Shown piece by piece: positions 12,429-23,714 of a DNA stretch of 64,000 nt. The notes below the pieces were generated by a model. That model saw nothing but the letters and a program-made list of their open reading frames with translations. It did no database searches and was not told where the DNA came from. Each line of letters begins with the position of its first letter. The stretch's first letter is position 1. Source of the stretch: Mortierella sp. BCC40632 (taxonomy: Eukaryota > Mortierellomycota > Mortierellomycetes > Mortierellales > Mortierellaceae); assembly GCA_011634665.1 (NCBI GenBank), contig WAEK01000009.1, positions 1,417,501-1,481,500 of the forward strand, read 5' to 3'. Made by a program: the position numbers and the translations under genes.

Positions 12429-13618
12429 ATGGCAAAGTCAGCGGCATACGTTAACAGCGACATCGAGTCCAGCGATGACGAGGTCCTCGTCAACAAGAAC
12501 TTGTATGTCGTCGGCTCTCTCTCTCTCCATTCTAGCAATCGCTGAGCATCAACTTCCCCCCTCCATTGAGGGCTGGTGTAGCCAAGGAGCAAACAATGAA
12601 GGACGCTCTATCTGACCTTTCCCAACGTGGATACTCTATCCTCTCTCTCTCTCTCTCTCTCTTTCTAAAAAAAAAAAAAAATAGGAGCTACCAGCCCCCA
12701 ACAGGATTCTCCTTATATGAACCAAAGAAGGGCACGCGCTCTGAATTTGATATTAGCAACACTTCTGAAAATGAGGTTTGGCTCATCCGCGTCCCAGAGG
12801 GCATCACCAATGACGACCTCGCTTCCATCAAATTGAAGGCTCTTCCACCGACAGCATCATCCAAGTCCACTGACAAAGCACAAAAGTCTGTCAACCTTGG
12901 CACGCTCAAAAAGAAGGATACCTCTTCCTCTGCTTCTTCCACCTCATCCTCCACCTCCACCAAATATACTCTCCAGACGATCACCCGGGATTCAGGCTTT
13001 GCTCAAGAAGTCTTTTCACTCTCACCCCTCTTCCCAACAAAAGCGGAACCAGGTCATGTCATTCAGGCGTCTTCTGGCAACAATGTCATCACGCACCACC
13101 TCGCCCTTGTCGCAGAACCCACCGCCCCCTCAATTGCACCCTTGGCAGAAGAGATCCTTGCCAGGCCCTACCAACCACGTGCTCAGCCTGAGGGAATGAA
13201 GATGCGGTTCCAATTTGCAGGAGCACAAACTCAAGTTCCAGGCACAAAGCTTTCAGGTTCAGGCAAACGATTTGCCGCCCGTTGGGCAGAGACCTTGGAG
13301 AAGAGGAGGAAGCAAGAGGAAGAGGAAGAAGCTGCTCGCCTCCGGGAAGAACAAGAGCAGGAAGAAGGAGAAGAGGAAGAGCAGAACGAGACGGCAGAAG
13401 AAGAAGGAGAGAAGGAAGAAACAGTGGAGGAGGCTGCTGAACTCAAGTCGGATGAACAGGAGGAAGAAGAGGAGGAGGAGGAGGAGAAGCATACAAAGAA
13501 GCGCAAGCATGAACATGCTGAAGTCGAGGGTGCTACCAAGGAGGAAAAGAAGCACAAAAAGGAGAAGAAGGAGAAAAAGGACAAGAAGCACAAGAAGGAC
13601 AAGAAGGAATCGGAATAA
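12429..13618 (+). CDS. RPA34: DNA-directed RNA polymerase I subunit RPA34 (A34.5)
   Basis: RPA34 pairs with RPA49 as a TFIIF-like module on RNA polymerase I and acts in the nucleolus in rRNA synthesis. Exon 1 (12429-12502) encodes an acidic start, MAKSAAYVNSDIESSDDEV, close in character to yeast Rpa34. The intron 12503-12684 (GTATGT to ATAG) contains a CT run and 15 A directly before the acceptor. Exon 2 (12685-13618) carries the family core with SYQPPTGFSLY and EVWLIRVPEGI, then a Glu-rich stretch and a Lys-rich tail (EKKEKKDKKHKKDKK) like that of the yeast protein. Total about 335 residues, longer than yeast (233) because of the acidic region. Ignoring the intron would give a longer frame starting at 12566, but that reads through the CT run. 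An AATAAA lies at 13915-13920. Confidence 0.9.
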
Positions 13619-14625
13619 GAAAAAGGCGATCGTTGTTCGTGCGCCATACCTCTCCCACCTCTCCCTCCGACCCCAATCACCTCTTACTTCACCAGGATTG
13701 AGATGAGCGAGACAGAGGGTAAGGAAAGAGTATAATTCTCAATCTCATTCCTGAGTACCCTGTATCACAGCCATCACCTTGGTCCTTTATTGAACTTTTT
13801 TTTTTTTCTTTCATTTTCGGCGCTGGTGCTTACAGGCAAATCGCCTCTCCTCTTTTTCTCTTTTCTCCTCCGTCCCTTCTCCTTGATTTCTTTCTCTCGC
13901 ATTAGCATCTATACAATAAATATACACTTTTTTCCCCCACCACCACTTTCCAGATACCGCGGTGTTGTATTTATCAACGGCATAAATAATAATACAAATG
14001 AGTGCGGACCAAACTCTGTGCGTTATTTTGATTTGACCATGATTTAATTAGTAGGTAGGTCTTCAGATTCTCTATAGACTCGACCGCCTTTTTTTTTTTT
14101 TTTTTTTTTTATTCTTTTCTTTATTTTGGAGGGTTCTTGAGAGCTCATTAAGCTCTCTTCGGATGGATTAGTTATTATAATTATCAATATCAATATATAG
14201 CTGTACGAGTTAGGAAAAGAGGGCCAAACGCCATTAACAACAATGAAAAAAAAAAAAAAAAAAATAGGCCCAGAGTCTTTCTTCCCCCACCCCCTTCTCC
14301 CCTTCTTCCTTGGACTCTTATCAGTCGTGAGTTCCAGTCTCACGTCCGAACGGGGCTGCATGCTAAATTAACAAGGATTAAAAGACCAAAAGAATGACTA
14401 GTAAACAAAAGGAGGAGAAGAAGATAAGGGGGGGAAAGGAAACGGCAATAATTAAGCAACTACAAGGTATATGTGCGCGGAGTAGAGGTTGAGAAGTAGA
14501 GACGTTGTAGGATGTGTGCACTGAGGATAGGAGGGGGAAAATAAAAGTGAGAGAGAGAGAGAGGGAGAGAACGTAGAAATTATCAAGGAGGAGGAGAAAG
14601 AAGAGGGATAAAGGGGGAGAGCTCA
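13619..14625. other. Convergent 3' intergenic region between RPA34 and the kinase
   Basis: This gap of about 1 kb separates two genes that point at each other. It contains an AATAAA at 13915-13920 suited to RPA34, T runs near 13797-13808 and 14091-14110, an A run near 14246-14265, and a purine-rich stretch toward 14600. I see no protein-like ORF; the short frames come from homopolymers. Confidence 0.6.
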
Positions 14626-16089
14626 TTATGATGATCCGGCACCAGCGAGCCATGGGTGACTGATCACATCCTCAATTGTAGCCCGGCGCTCTGGAGACTT
14701 TGCCAACATCCAGTTCAACAAATGAAGACATTCGCTCGAAGACCGTACACGGGGGGCGATATAAGGACCAGAGATGGCCTGGACGGGATCATTGAATGGA
14801 ACCTCTCCGTAGAGAATAGTGTAGAGCAGGATTCCCAAGGACCAGATTTCGGCAGCCTCGGCGCGATACTTTTCGCCCTTCAAGATCTCGGGAGATGCAT
14901 CTATTAAGGAGGTTATTGAAAACCAAAGAGGACAAAGAGAGTTGTCAGAAATACTATCCTCCTACTGCAGGATTATTTGCTCAATCGTACTGAGAAAAAA
15001 AAAAAAAAAAAACTTACAGTTGATGGTGCCATAGAACCGGTCAAAGAGCTTGCCATGAGGTTTGGGAATGATTACAGCAGAACCAAAATCAATGAGCTTG
15101 ACTTTAAAGTCATTATCAATGACAATGTTCTCATCCTTAATATCCCTATGACAAATCCCCCTCGAGTTGAGATAGTCGACACACTCGACAATTTGTCGAA
15201 AGATCATCCGTGCTTGAGACTCTGAGAATTTGGAATGATGCTCAATGCACTCAAACAAGTCACAGGAGGTCCGACGGACCAGGAGGGAGGGCTTGGGAGG
15301 TTCACACATCACGGGCGAGTTCTCACCAGAACTAGGCTGGCTCAGACTTGTGGTGCTTCCAGACAAAGATGGGATTTTGAACAAAGACGTAGCCGAAGAA
15401 CCAGAGCTCGTCGTGGAGGCCGATCCTGGGACGCTGACGCGACCAAGGGAAGCATTGGCCATGGCCTCAACCATGGTCGTATTGGTTGTGTTATTACTCT
15501 TGTTACCATTGCCATTACCGTTCTTGCTCAAGAGTGGGTTGCTTGCGGACCAAGGAGTGCCATGCAACTCCATAACGAGGTAGAAGAACTTGCTGTCCTG
15601 GTACGCGTTCATGTAACCGATAATGTTTGAGTGTTGTACATTTCTCAGCACAAAAATCTCCATTGGGATCATTCCCAGCTCGGGATCCTTGGCCCAGCCA
15701 TGGATGGGGACCTTGTCCCGAAAGATAAACTTGACGGCTACCTCCTTGTGGTCCGACTTGCGAATAGCCGAGACGACAAAGCCAAAGCCACCGGAGCCTA
15801 GTTCCTCACCAAGAGTATATTCGGCGACAAATTCAGGCTGGAGAGCATGGTGTTGGAGCTGACGGGCGGAGACTGTGAGCTTGTCCTGCTGGTGTGAAGA
15901 GGTTGTGCCATTATCGTTGATAATGGGTGTTGGAGGAGGAGTCAATGGGGACTTGACAGAGTTATCGATCTTGGCACCCGGAGCGAGGTGCCCTGTCGAG
16001 AGCTGCGACAAGCGATGTGCTGATGAGGAGTTAAAGGTGGTGTCTGGAATAGCGGCCATGGCTACGGGTTGATGGAGCGTTGTCCACAT
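14626..16089 (-). CDS. Ser/Thr protein kinase, PAS-kinase (PASK/Psk)-like catalytic domain
   Basis: A protein Ser/Thr kinase whose catalytic core resembles PAS kinase, a regulator of sugar and glycogen flux. Exon 1 is 16089-15018, the intron 15017-14901 has a GTAAGT donor followed by a T run, and exon 2 is 14900-14626; the join restores GTINYASPEILKGEKY. Length 448 residues. Visible motifs: Gly loop GSGGFG (99-104), Lys120 in VAVKFIF, PELGMIPMEIFVL (136-148), HRDIKDEN (314-321), DFG (334-336), SPE for APE, and WSLGILLY. PASK-like marks are the KFIFRDK and GMIPMEIFVL stretches and HRDIKDENIVID. No PAS domain is present; the first 85 residues are low complexity. A Ser/Asn-rich insert (about 183-265) sits after the hinge and includes an RRTS site (272-275) just beyond it. 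An alternative start is Met11. The 5' side is a very long pyrimidine-rich leader. Confidence 0.9.
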
Positions 16090-19000
16090 TGTGTGAGAGT
16101 GAGAGTGAAGAGTCGCGTGGAGGTAGTGAAAGAGAGAAAGATGATTATGTCAGTCAGGGCAAGATGAGTGGAACTGAGAGAGTGAAGAGGGTGAGTGAAA
16201 AAAGAGAGAGAGAGAGAGTAGAGAGAAGGAGAGAGCAAGTGGAGAGAAGGCGGGAAAGGTCAAAGTGTGGAGAAGGGCGCAACCAGGCGTCCAACTTTGG
16301 ATAGAGAAACACGGTGTGAATGGGAAAGAGAAAAAGAGAAAAGGCAAGTTTGGGGGAACAATGGCGATAAATACTTGGGAGCAGGATGAATAATATTATA
16401 AAAGTGAATAGTATCAAAGAGAGAGAAAGTGAGAGAGAACATGTGGTCATTGCCGCCTCCGTATCGGATCAATGGCAGACCCATTGGATGGACAGACCAT
16501 TGCCCGCGTCTGTGCGAAGAAAAGAGAGAGTGAGAGAAACAATTGCAGAGTGACGGATGACAGCAGCAACGAAAAGACGGAGAGTACAGGGCCTGTCGAG
16601 ATAATATGCGTGTAGCATGAAGAGAACAACAAAAAAAAAAAACGCGACGGGGCTAGCGCGCGTCCCTCTGGTTCGGTCGGGCTGGGCAAAAAAGATATAT
16701 GCAATCCTGTCCCACAGAGATGCCGAAAATAGCCCTTTGCGGCCCTGCACACTCAACACAGACAACGCGCGTGCTTTCTACTACTGCCTTGTCTTGCCTG
16801 GCGAAGGAGGTAAGGCGAAGGAGAGATGCATTACACACAGCTCGTGATCCCATCGGGCGACGCCCGCGCATGGCGGCCGAGGCACAGGAAGGGGCGAAGA
16901 GGGAGAGAGAGAGAAAGAAAGAGAAAATAAAAAGTGAAAAGGAAAGAAGTAAAGTGAAAGTGAAAGTGAAAGAAGGAACATACTGTCTGTATAGGCCCCA
17001 GAGGGGTGCATGGCTCCACCCCGACGGGGTCGGACCGTTCAAAAGAGAAAAAGAAAAAAGAAATGAAGGCTGGTGGGCTCTCGAGGATACGATGGTAAGG
17101 ACAGGCTCGGTGTGAAAAGCCAGGAATGAGCGCGAAGGAGCGTGGAAGAAAGAAGAAAAAACCAAAGAGAATGTCCTCAAGAACAATCCGCATAAGAAGC
17201 AGACAGGCTAACAACAATGCGGATGGTCAAATATAGACTGAGGAGGATGATATGGAGGATGGCAACCTCATGGTCGATCCTTGATGGGAAATCATACGTT
17301 GGACAATGCTTGCAGTAGAGCATGAATGCATTCGTCGTCGTCGTCCATTGTTGCCTCGGCCTCCTCTTTCTCTCTCCCCCACCCCCCTTGGGCCTGCTGC
17401 CTTCCTCTCCTTTGCTCCCTTCTTTACTGTTCCTTCCTCAATGTGCATCATCATGAATAAAGACTACCTGCCTTGGGTGTCCCCATTGAGATATACAAGG
17501 GTCATTCCCCCGCCCCTCTCCCCGAAGGACTGGTAGGAAGTTCTGTCAGGGTGTTCGTCGTCCCCAATGACGCCGAAGGCACGTCAGCATCTTCATTGTC
17601 TGTATCAGTGCTGGGGAAGGGAATGGATGAGGATAGGGTGTGAAAGTTCACCTCGAGGTTCTTTTTGCATATTGTTGAGGACAGAATCCTCACTCTTGCA
17701 TCCACCCGCCTGCGGACTGTGCTCCCTGCATAGGAATCGGCATATGGGCATAAGCCTCGACCATGCTTGTCGCGACGCGAGGAGAAGGAACGGCCCAAGG
17801 AGAACAAAAAAAAAAAGCAAGGCAAGGAGAGGGCCGTGGAAAGAAAGAAAGGGACAAAGAGAAAGAATAAAGGCACGAGGCCCCCATTTGAACGGTGGAG
17901 AGACATAAAGACACACACCACATCGCTCGGTTCTTGCTTTATCCTTCGCAAGGTTCCTCCACTCAACATCCATTTGTCGGTTGCTGCTCTCCAGCCCTGT
18001 CTTCTTAGCCTAATTCTGCTGGTTCGCTACTCGCCAACAGTCGAATCCGGTCGAGAGAAGGGGGAGAGGGGAAGGGGGGGAGAGCGCTACCTGAACGGGG
18101 AACCAGTCCTTTGGTCCATGTGGCCTCTGGATTTGGCCCGTTCGCCAAGCTTTTCCTCTATTCCCACCCCGCGTTGCAAGAATGATGCACAAAGACGATT
18201 CGATGCATAATGAGGTGGAAGAGGGAGGAATGGATGGACCCAGTGCGAAATGTCGCTGGCAGAATGGCATCGCATGTTGCAATGGCACCAGACGGGACGC
18301 CCTGTGCGACAGAGACACAAGAAAAAAAGAAAAATAGACAGAGGGAGGGTGGGGGTTGTGTCCAGGGGCAGAAAGAGAGAAAGATGAGCGGCAGCAATGC
18401 ATCGCTCTGCCTTACCTAGAATGTGGTTTCGACGAGTTTATGCGTCCCTGGTGAGGCAAGCAAAGAAAAAAAAAATGGTCTGCTGGGACGGCGGAACGAA
18501 AGGGGCGGTGGTGGGTCTTGTAATGTAGTGCGTGCAGGATGCAGCCAGGGCAAAGGCAAGGCAGGGCAAAGACAGGGGGAGGGGGGACGGGGCGGCGTGC
18601 AGCTGTAGGTAATGCAGCGTTGTGGTGTTTGTGTGTGTGGGTGGTTACAGTCTCTGCACGTCGGGGATTCTCCAAAGTTCCTTGTGTGAGGTGGCCGAGG
18701 CGGGAAAGAACAAAAGCGCTTGGATGCAGGCGTGTCCAGGTCTCTGTTGTGCCGATTTTTCTTTCCTTGTGTTTATCTACTTGCGGGTTCTGCTCGGGTC
18801 CTCCGTGTTTGTAGTGTCTTTTGTGTAGCTAGTGGACAACACTCAACAAAAAAAAAAAAAGGGAAAGAGGAAAAGAAGGCGAGAGTATGTGCAACGAAGT
18901 GACAGAGTCGAGAGTCGAGAGTAGATCGTAATCTGCTTGGAGTGTCGAGCAGGCAAGAGAAGAGGCTAGGGGGAGTTCGTTCGACAGAAAAGAGATTACA

Positions 19001-22000
19001 GGGTTTGCGCGGCGCAAATATGTATGTGCACAAGAAGGAAATTGCGCGAGGAAGGAGTGGCGAGGAGTTGTGAGGGAGATAAAGAAGAGGGGTTGATGAG
19101 AAGGGCTACAAGGGGACTGCTTGAACACGCGAGACTGGACCAATCTACTAACGGTAGGGGAATGCAGAGGGCGAGGAGTAAAAGGAGGGGGTATGTATGG
19201 GGGTGGAGAGGAAGACAAGGGTAAGGTCGAGGAGAAGACGAAGGAAGAGAAGAGAAGAGAAGAGAGAGAGAGAGAGAGAGAGAATGGATCGCTTGGTTAT
19301 CAAGCTGGTGGCTGCACGTTAGTTTGGTGAAGACAATGGTTCGTGCGGACACTCTCCTCCCTTTTCCTTATTTTGGCTGTGCCGCGATGGCCGCACAAGT
19401 CGACAACTCGATGTCAGAGAACAGGTGACACAACATGGGTAATGAACATTGATCCAAGCGTCCTGACCTTACCTTTTGTACAGGTCTTTCTTTAGCAAGG
19501 ATCGTAGTAAGAGGCAGGATCGAGGACAATCGATGAGAAAGCGAAGGAGGAATAGAAGGGGAAAGAGGAAGGAAGAGGAAGGAAGAGGAGGAAGAGGAGG
19601 AGGAGGAAGAGAAGGAGGAGCGCAGAGAGAGAAAACAGATGGCGAAATAAAGATAATGAAATCAAATAAATGTAGTAAGGCAAGGATAGATCAGGAAGGT
19701 CAGAATTCGTCAAAAGCAGCCGCCTGGGTAGTAAGCGAGGCCAGGATACTGGGAAAAGAGGATTGATAGGACGAGGATAAGGGAAAGGGAGGGGTCAGCA
19801 CACAGTAGAAACCACGAAGGGTGCTGGATCGAAAGAGTTGTTTATAAATATCTGCACAAAGACACGAGCACGGTGTCCCGCGGGTCAATGGCGTCCGACC
19901 GGCGAGAGAGAAGCAGGGCGGAAGGATTGTTCTTTGCTTTCAGGTTCGGACAATTCGAAATGGACGGGCGGGTGACGGTGCGGGAACGACAGTGCGGCCA
20001 GAAGACGCGATCCAACGCGAGTTGACCTTCAAGACGAGGGCCGGACACGGCGACCGAAGGGCAGCCTTGTGGACAGGGAGAGAGAGAAGGGAGAGACGGA
20101 CAGACACACACGCACACACAGAGGGAAAAAGAGAGAGGAGTACGGGGGAGGGGATCACAGGAGACAGCAGGCGCGCGAGGAGGATAAAGAGGAGGTCTGG
20201 TGCAATGTGGAGGCCTCCCTCTGTCTTGACAATAGGAGACAGCAGCACAATGAGACGCCTGGGTTGGAATGGTTCGAGATGGGCGAGCAGGAAGGGAGCG
20301 CGAGCGCGAGTGATGGAGGGGTTATCGGGGGGGAGCTGTTCGATTCCAAGCGACAGAACGACAGTCAACGCTGAGGCGAGCAACGAAGGGAAGGCACGCG
20401 GGAAAGGGCAGAGAGTGAGTAGCCATGGTCAAGTTGAAGTAGATACCATAGTGCTCAAACAAAAAAAAAGGCAGCAACAGTTAAGGAAGCTCAGACAGAA
20501 GTGCTCCTTTTGCCATGAAAGTGGTGCCCGTTGGGAAGAGAGATTGGGAGAGTCAAAGAGGAAGATGTGCTCGACAGGCTCAAATGTCTTTAGTGAGTAC
20601 TGCATGCTCAAGCAGGACTATCATCGAGCCTGTTTGTCCACAAGGACAACCCGGCCGAATGTGCGACGAACTGCTGCATGGGGCCTGCTGCTCCTATTGA
20701 TGCTGATATTGCTGATATTGCTGCAGAGGCCTTTATGGGATAAATAGCCAGTTATTAGGCGCCTGCCGAATGCACCTCAATCACCTCCTGACTATTCCTT
20801 ATTTGTATGTAAGCGGCTCTTTGGCCCACACAAACACATATTGCCTCAAAGTAGCCAGTAGCGCCAGCATCAACAACAGGCGTACATTCTTGTGCAGACG
20901 TCGATGGCCTGGCAGTCATGCGCTTGTAACCACAAGATTTGATCCGGCGAATTGGCTACCTTGCTCGTCTGTGCCCGATTTCAGGACACTCTCTGAGGTG
21001 AAAGCTAGCCCATTCAACAGGGATAGAAAGCAATAAGACAGAGTCTGTGTACGTGCAATGTGGTACGATGGAAAAGAGGGGGATAGAAGAAGGCCAGGAC
21101 GGGAGAAGAGGAGAGTCCAACGAGGATTGTGTACCATGAAGGACACCAGAAGCCACAATACATACTATGCCGACTATCCGCATGCAGCATGTCATTCAAA
21201 ATAAAAAGAGAGAAAAAGAACGTGCGCTGCACAGACAAAGTGGTCTTACCGATAGGGTAAGGAGAAGGGCACGCGTAGTGAATGGGCGTGAGATAGAACC
21301 TAGGTACAAGAGACGGAGGATGGCGACAATGGCAGCCAGGGCAGGAGGTTCGAGGAGGCGGCAGGTCTGTCGATGGACAGGAGACGGGGCAGGGAGAGCT
21401 TGAGGATGAGGCAAGTCCCTTTTGGCTGCAGTAGGTGGGAAAGTTGGGATGTGTGTTCGATGCAAAGAATGAAGGAGACGCAGAGGGAAGTTGAGACGTC
21501 GAAGATGAAGCCTGCAAGTCAAGGATAGCAATGCAATTGGAATAGGACTGTGGTTAAACTTGGGGCGCGAGTACTCTGGGCAAGAGGATGAGGGAGTCGC
21601 AGAAGGCCAAAAGAGACGAGAGGCGGAGGTGAGAGAGGGAGAAAGAAAGAGAAAGAATTTGCGAGAGTGAGTGAGAAGAAAGGGCTTTGTTGGCTGGTGC
21701 CCTTGATAATCGGTTCACCAGACGGCCGCTTAAAAGGAGCTCGAGCCACCCAAAATGGCATTCCAGGCTCCTGTTCAACTCGTTGAGCGTGTCTAGCTCC
21801 AAAGACAGTCGAGTAGCACGAATATGAGCAAAAGGACCATGATGGAGCTATTGCCTCACTGGCCATAGAGAGGGTGCTGGCGTTTGATGCCAATGTAGAA
21901 GACACGGCAAAAGTCTTAATATTACAATGGCCATGTTCTGGCTTTGGTAATCACAGCACGGACCACAGAGGATTTCTGGGTTGTAGCTGTAACAGGGTGA

Positions 22001-22532
22001 AGCGGGACCGGTTACTCTTACAACTCTTTCGCCAACAGACAGATGTCCATTGCGCCTAGACTCGCGACTGCACCAAGAAAAGGCCGAGGGCCAAAAAGAA
22101 GACCTTCATGAACATAATTCTGCTACACATGGAGAAGGCGAATTGCATTTCACGTATTTCATCTCATCTGTACAGAGCTGTAAGCATGTCGCCCGGAGGA
22201 ACAGACATCATGCAACCTCCATCCAGGTCAAGTTCACGCGTATTTGCATCGTGCTCAGGATAGAGAGGGATTTCGCTAAGGGAGTCTGTTCTGGGAACCG
22301 GACGTGCATGGAAAGCAGGCATAGCTCTGCATGAGACTTTGGCGACGAGACACGCGCCGAATGGGAGTGTATCTGCTGAGCGATTGTCTGCGAAAGAGGC
22401 TACCACAAGACTCTAGGCCACCTCAAGACAAGCAACCCGATGAGGTTCAAGTTCAGATGGTAGCTCCAAAGATGCTATTTCTCAGTGTGGATGTGGGACG
22501 CTTCATTGTCTCCCCCTTTTGCTCCTTTTTTT

Positions 22533-22600
<68 letters not shown>

Positions 22601-23714
22601 TTCTCTTTCTTCCTTCTTCCCTTCCCCTTCTCTTTCATATGGGCGAGTATACTCTCTCACCCCAACGAGACAATGAGGCGTGAGTTCAAATAGAGGAATA
22701 TGATAGGGAGACTGGCTGCGTACATTAGTGCAAAGGGAGCACAAGCAGGAAAGGGGGACAAGTGAGGAGAAGGCTGAAGTGGACAGGAGAGACAAGGTGG
22801 CGTCCCCTTCAGGAGGCTAGGAGAGGTCCAAACTGGGGAAGTGGACAAGTGAACGAAACAGTAAAAGCTGGAGTTGACTGAAGTGTGTAGAACAGAGAGA
22901 GGATATGCTTGTATAAAAGTACAGCCTTCTTTCTTTCTCTTTCCCTCTCTTTCTCTCCTTGCGCGAGAAAGCATAACAAACGAGATCAGGCGCTTAGTTG
23001 GAGTGATCAAGCGATGATGCCCCTAGAGAAATTGGATAGACATTAGTTGGAGACGAATAAGTACAGCAGTTGTATGATTGCCGTTTCTTTTTTCCTTTCC
23101 TCTCCTTTCTTTCATAAATACATGCTAAAGACGCGGAAGCGAGAAACGATCGAACTATCAAGGAATAGATAGAGAAAACCGTAAATTCAGCTCACGGTCC
23201 AGATTTTTAAAAGTCCTTTCTTTTCAGTGGTAATTCATCTGATTCTCATATTGAGATCGTAATCATTGGCAGAGTGTGGGAGACGTCAGATAAGAGTCTA
23301 GGTGGAGCATGAGGGTGCTGGCAAGGTTGATGGGTCGATGACCATTTACCACTCAGAGTGCACACAGGGACTGCCATATGAGAGGAAATGGGCGAAGACT
23401 GAAGGGTCGTCACAAGGTAGACGAGTCATCCGCCATCCTATGAATTGACCCTTTGGGTTGGCGCCCTCTTCTCATATTACACAACGCGAACTCATGAATT
23501 CCAGAGGTGTTCTCCGAAGTCTGCATGTGGCAGAGAACAGACAGCCACTGGCTCCTTGATCTGGCTTTTCTTGAACACTCAGGAGTGTTTGATAGAGTGC
23601 AGCTAATAGGTAGTGGGTGTGCTAAAACCGCTAGAGTTATCTTCGTAGGCATGAGTACTGCAAGATCGCTTTGGTCGGGAAAAAAGTAAGAATTTATCTC
23701 GATGTTCTATTGTT
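16090..23714. other. 7.6-kb gene-poor region, purine-rich on + strand
   Basis: No protein-coding gene could be supported here. The + strand is strongly purine-rich (many AGAGAG, GGAGGA and GAAAGA stretches) from about 16.1 to 21.7 kb, so the sense strand of the upstream-reading kinase gene is pyrimidine-rich. Most open frames are Arg/Glu/Lys- or Ser/Leu/Phe-rich shadows of this composition. A pure CT microsatellite lies at about 22538-22592. On the minus strand there are consensus donors (AG then GTAAGG) at 18415 and 19472, so untranslated 5' exons of the kinase gene could be present. The part from about 21.9 to 23.7 kb is less biased and looks like ordinary intergenic DNA. Confidence 0.55.
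22538..22592. repeat. CT/AG dinucleotide microsatellite
   Basis: An almost unbroken run of CT units, followed by interrupted CTTT-type units. It lies in non-coding DNA and creates artificial Ser-Leu and Arg-Glu frames. Confidence 0.9.

Noticed and set aside
12566..12684. Upstream in-frame extension of RPA34 beginning MRAGVAKEQTMKD
   Set aside because: It reads through a CT repeat and the A run of the intron; the spliced start at 12429 gives the acidic N terminus expected for the family.
13215..13706. Lys/Arg-rich and Ser/Phe-rich frames overlapping the end of RPA34
   Set aside because: They are frame shadows of the Glu- and Lys-rich tail of RPA34.
16090..22700. Many open frames of 60-250 codons on both strands, for example 19992-20747
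   Set aside because: They are Arg/Glu/Lys-rich on one strand and Ser/Leu/Phe-rich on the other because of GA/CT repeats, with no domain-like pattern and no consistent exon structure.
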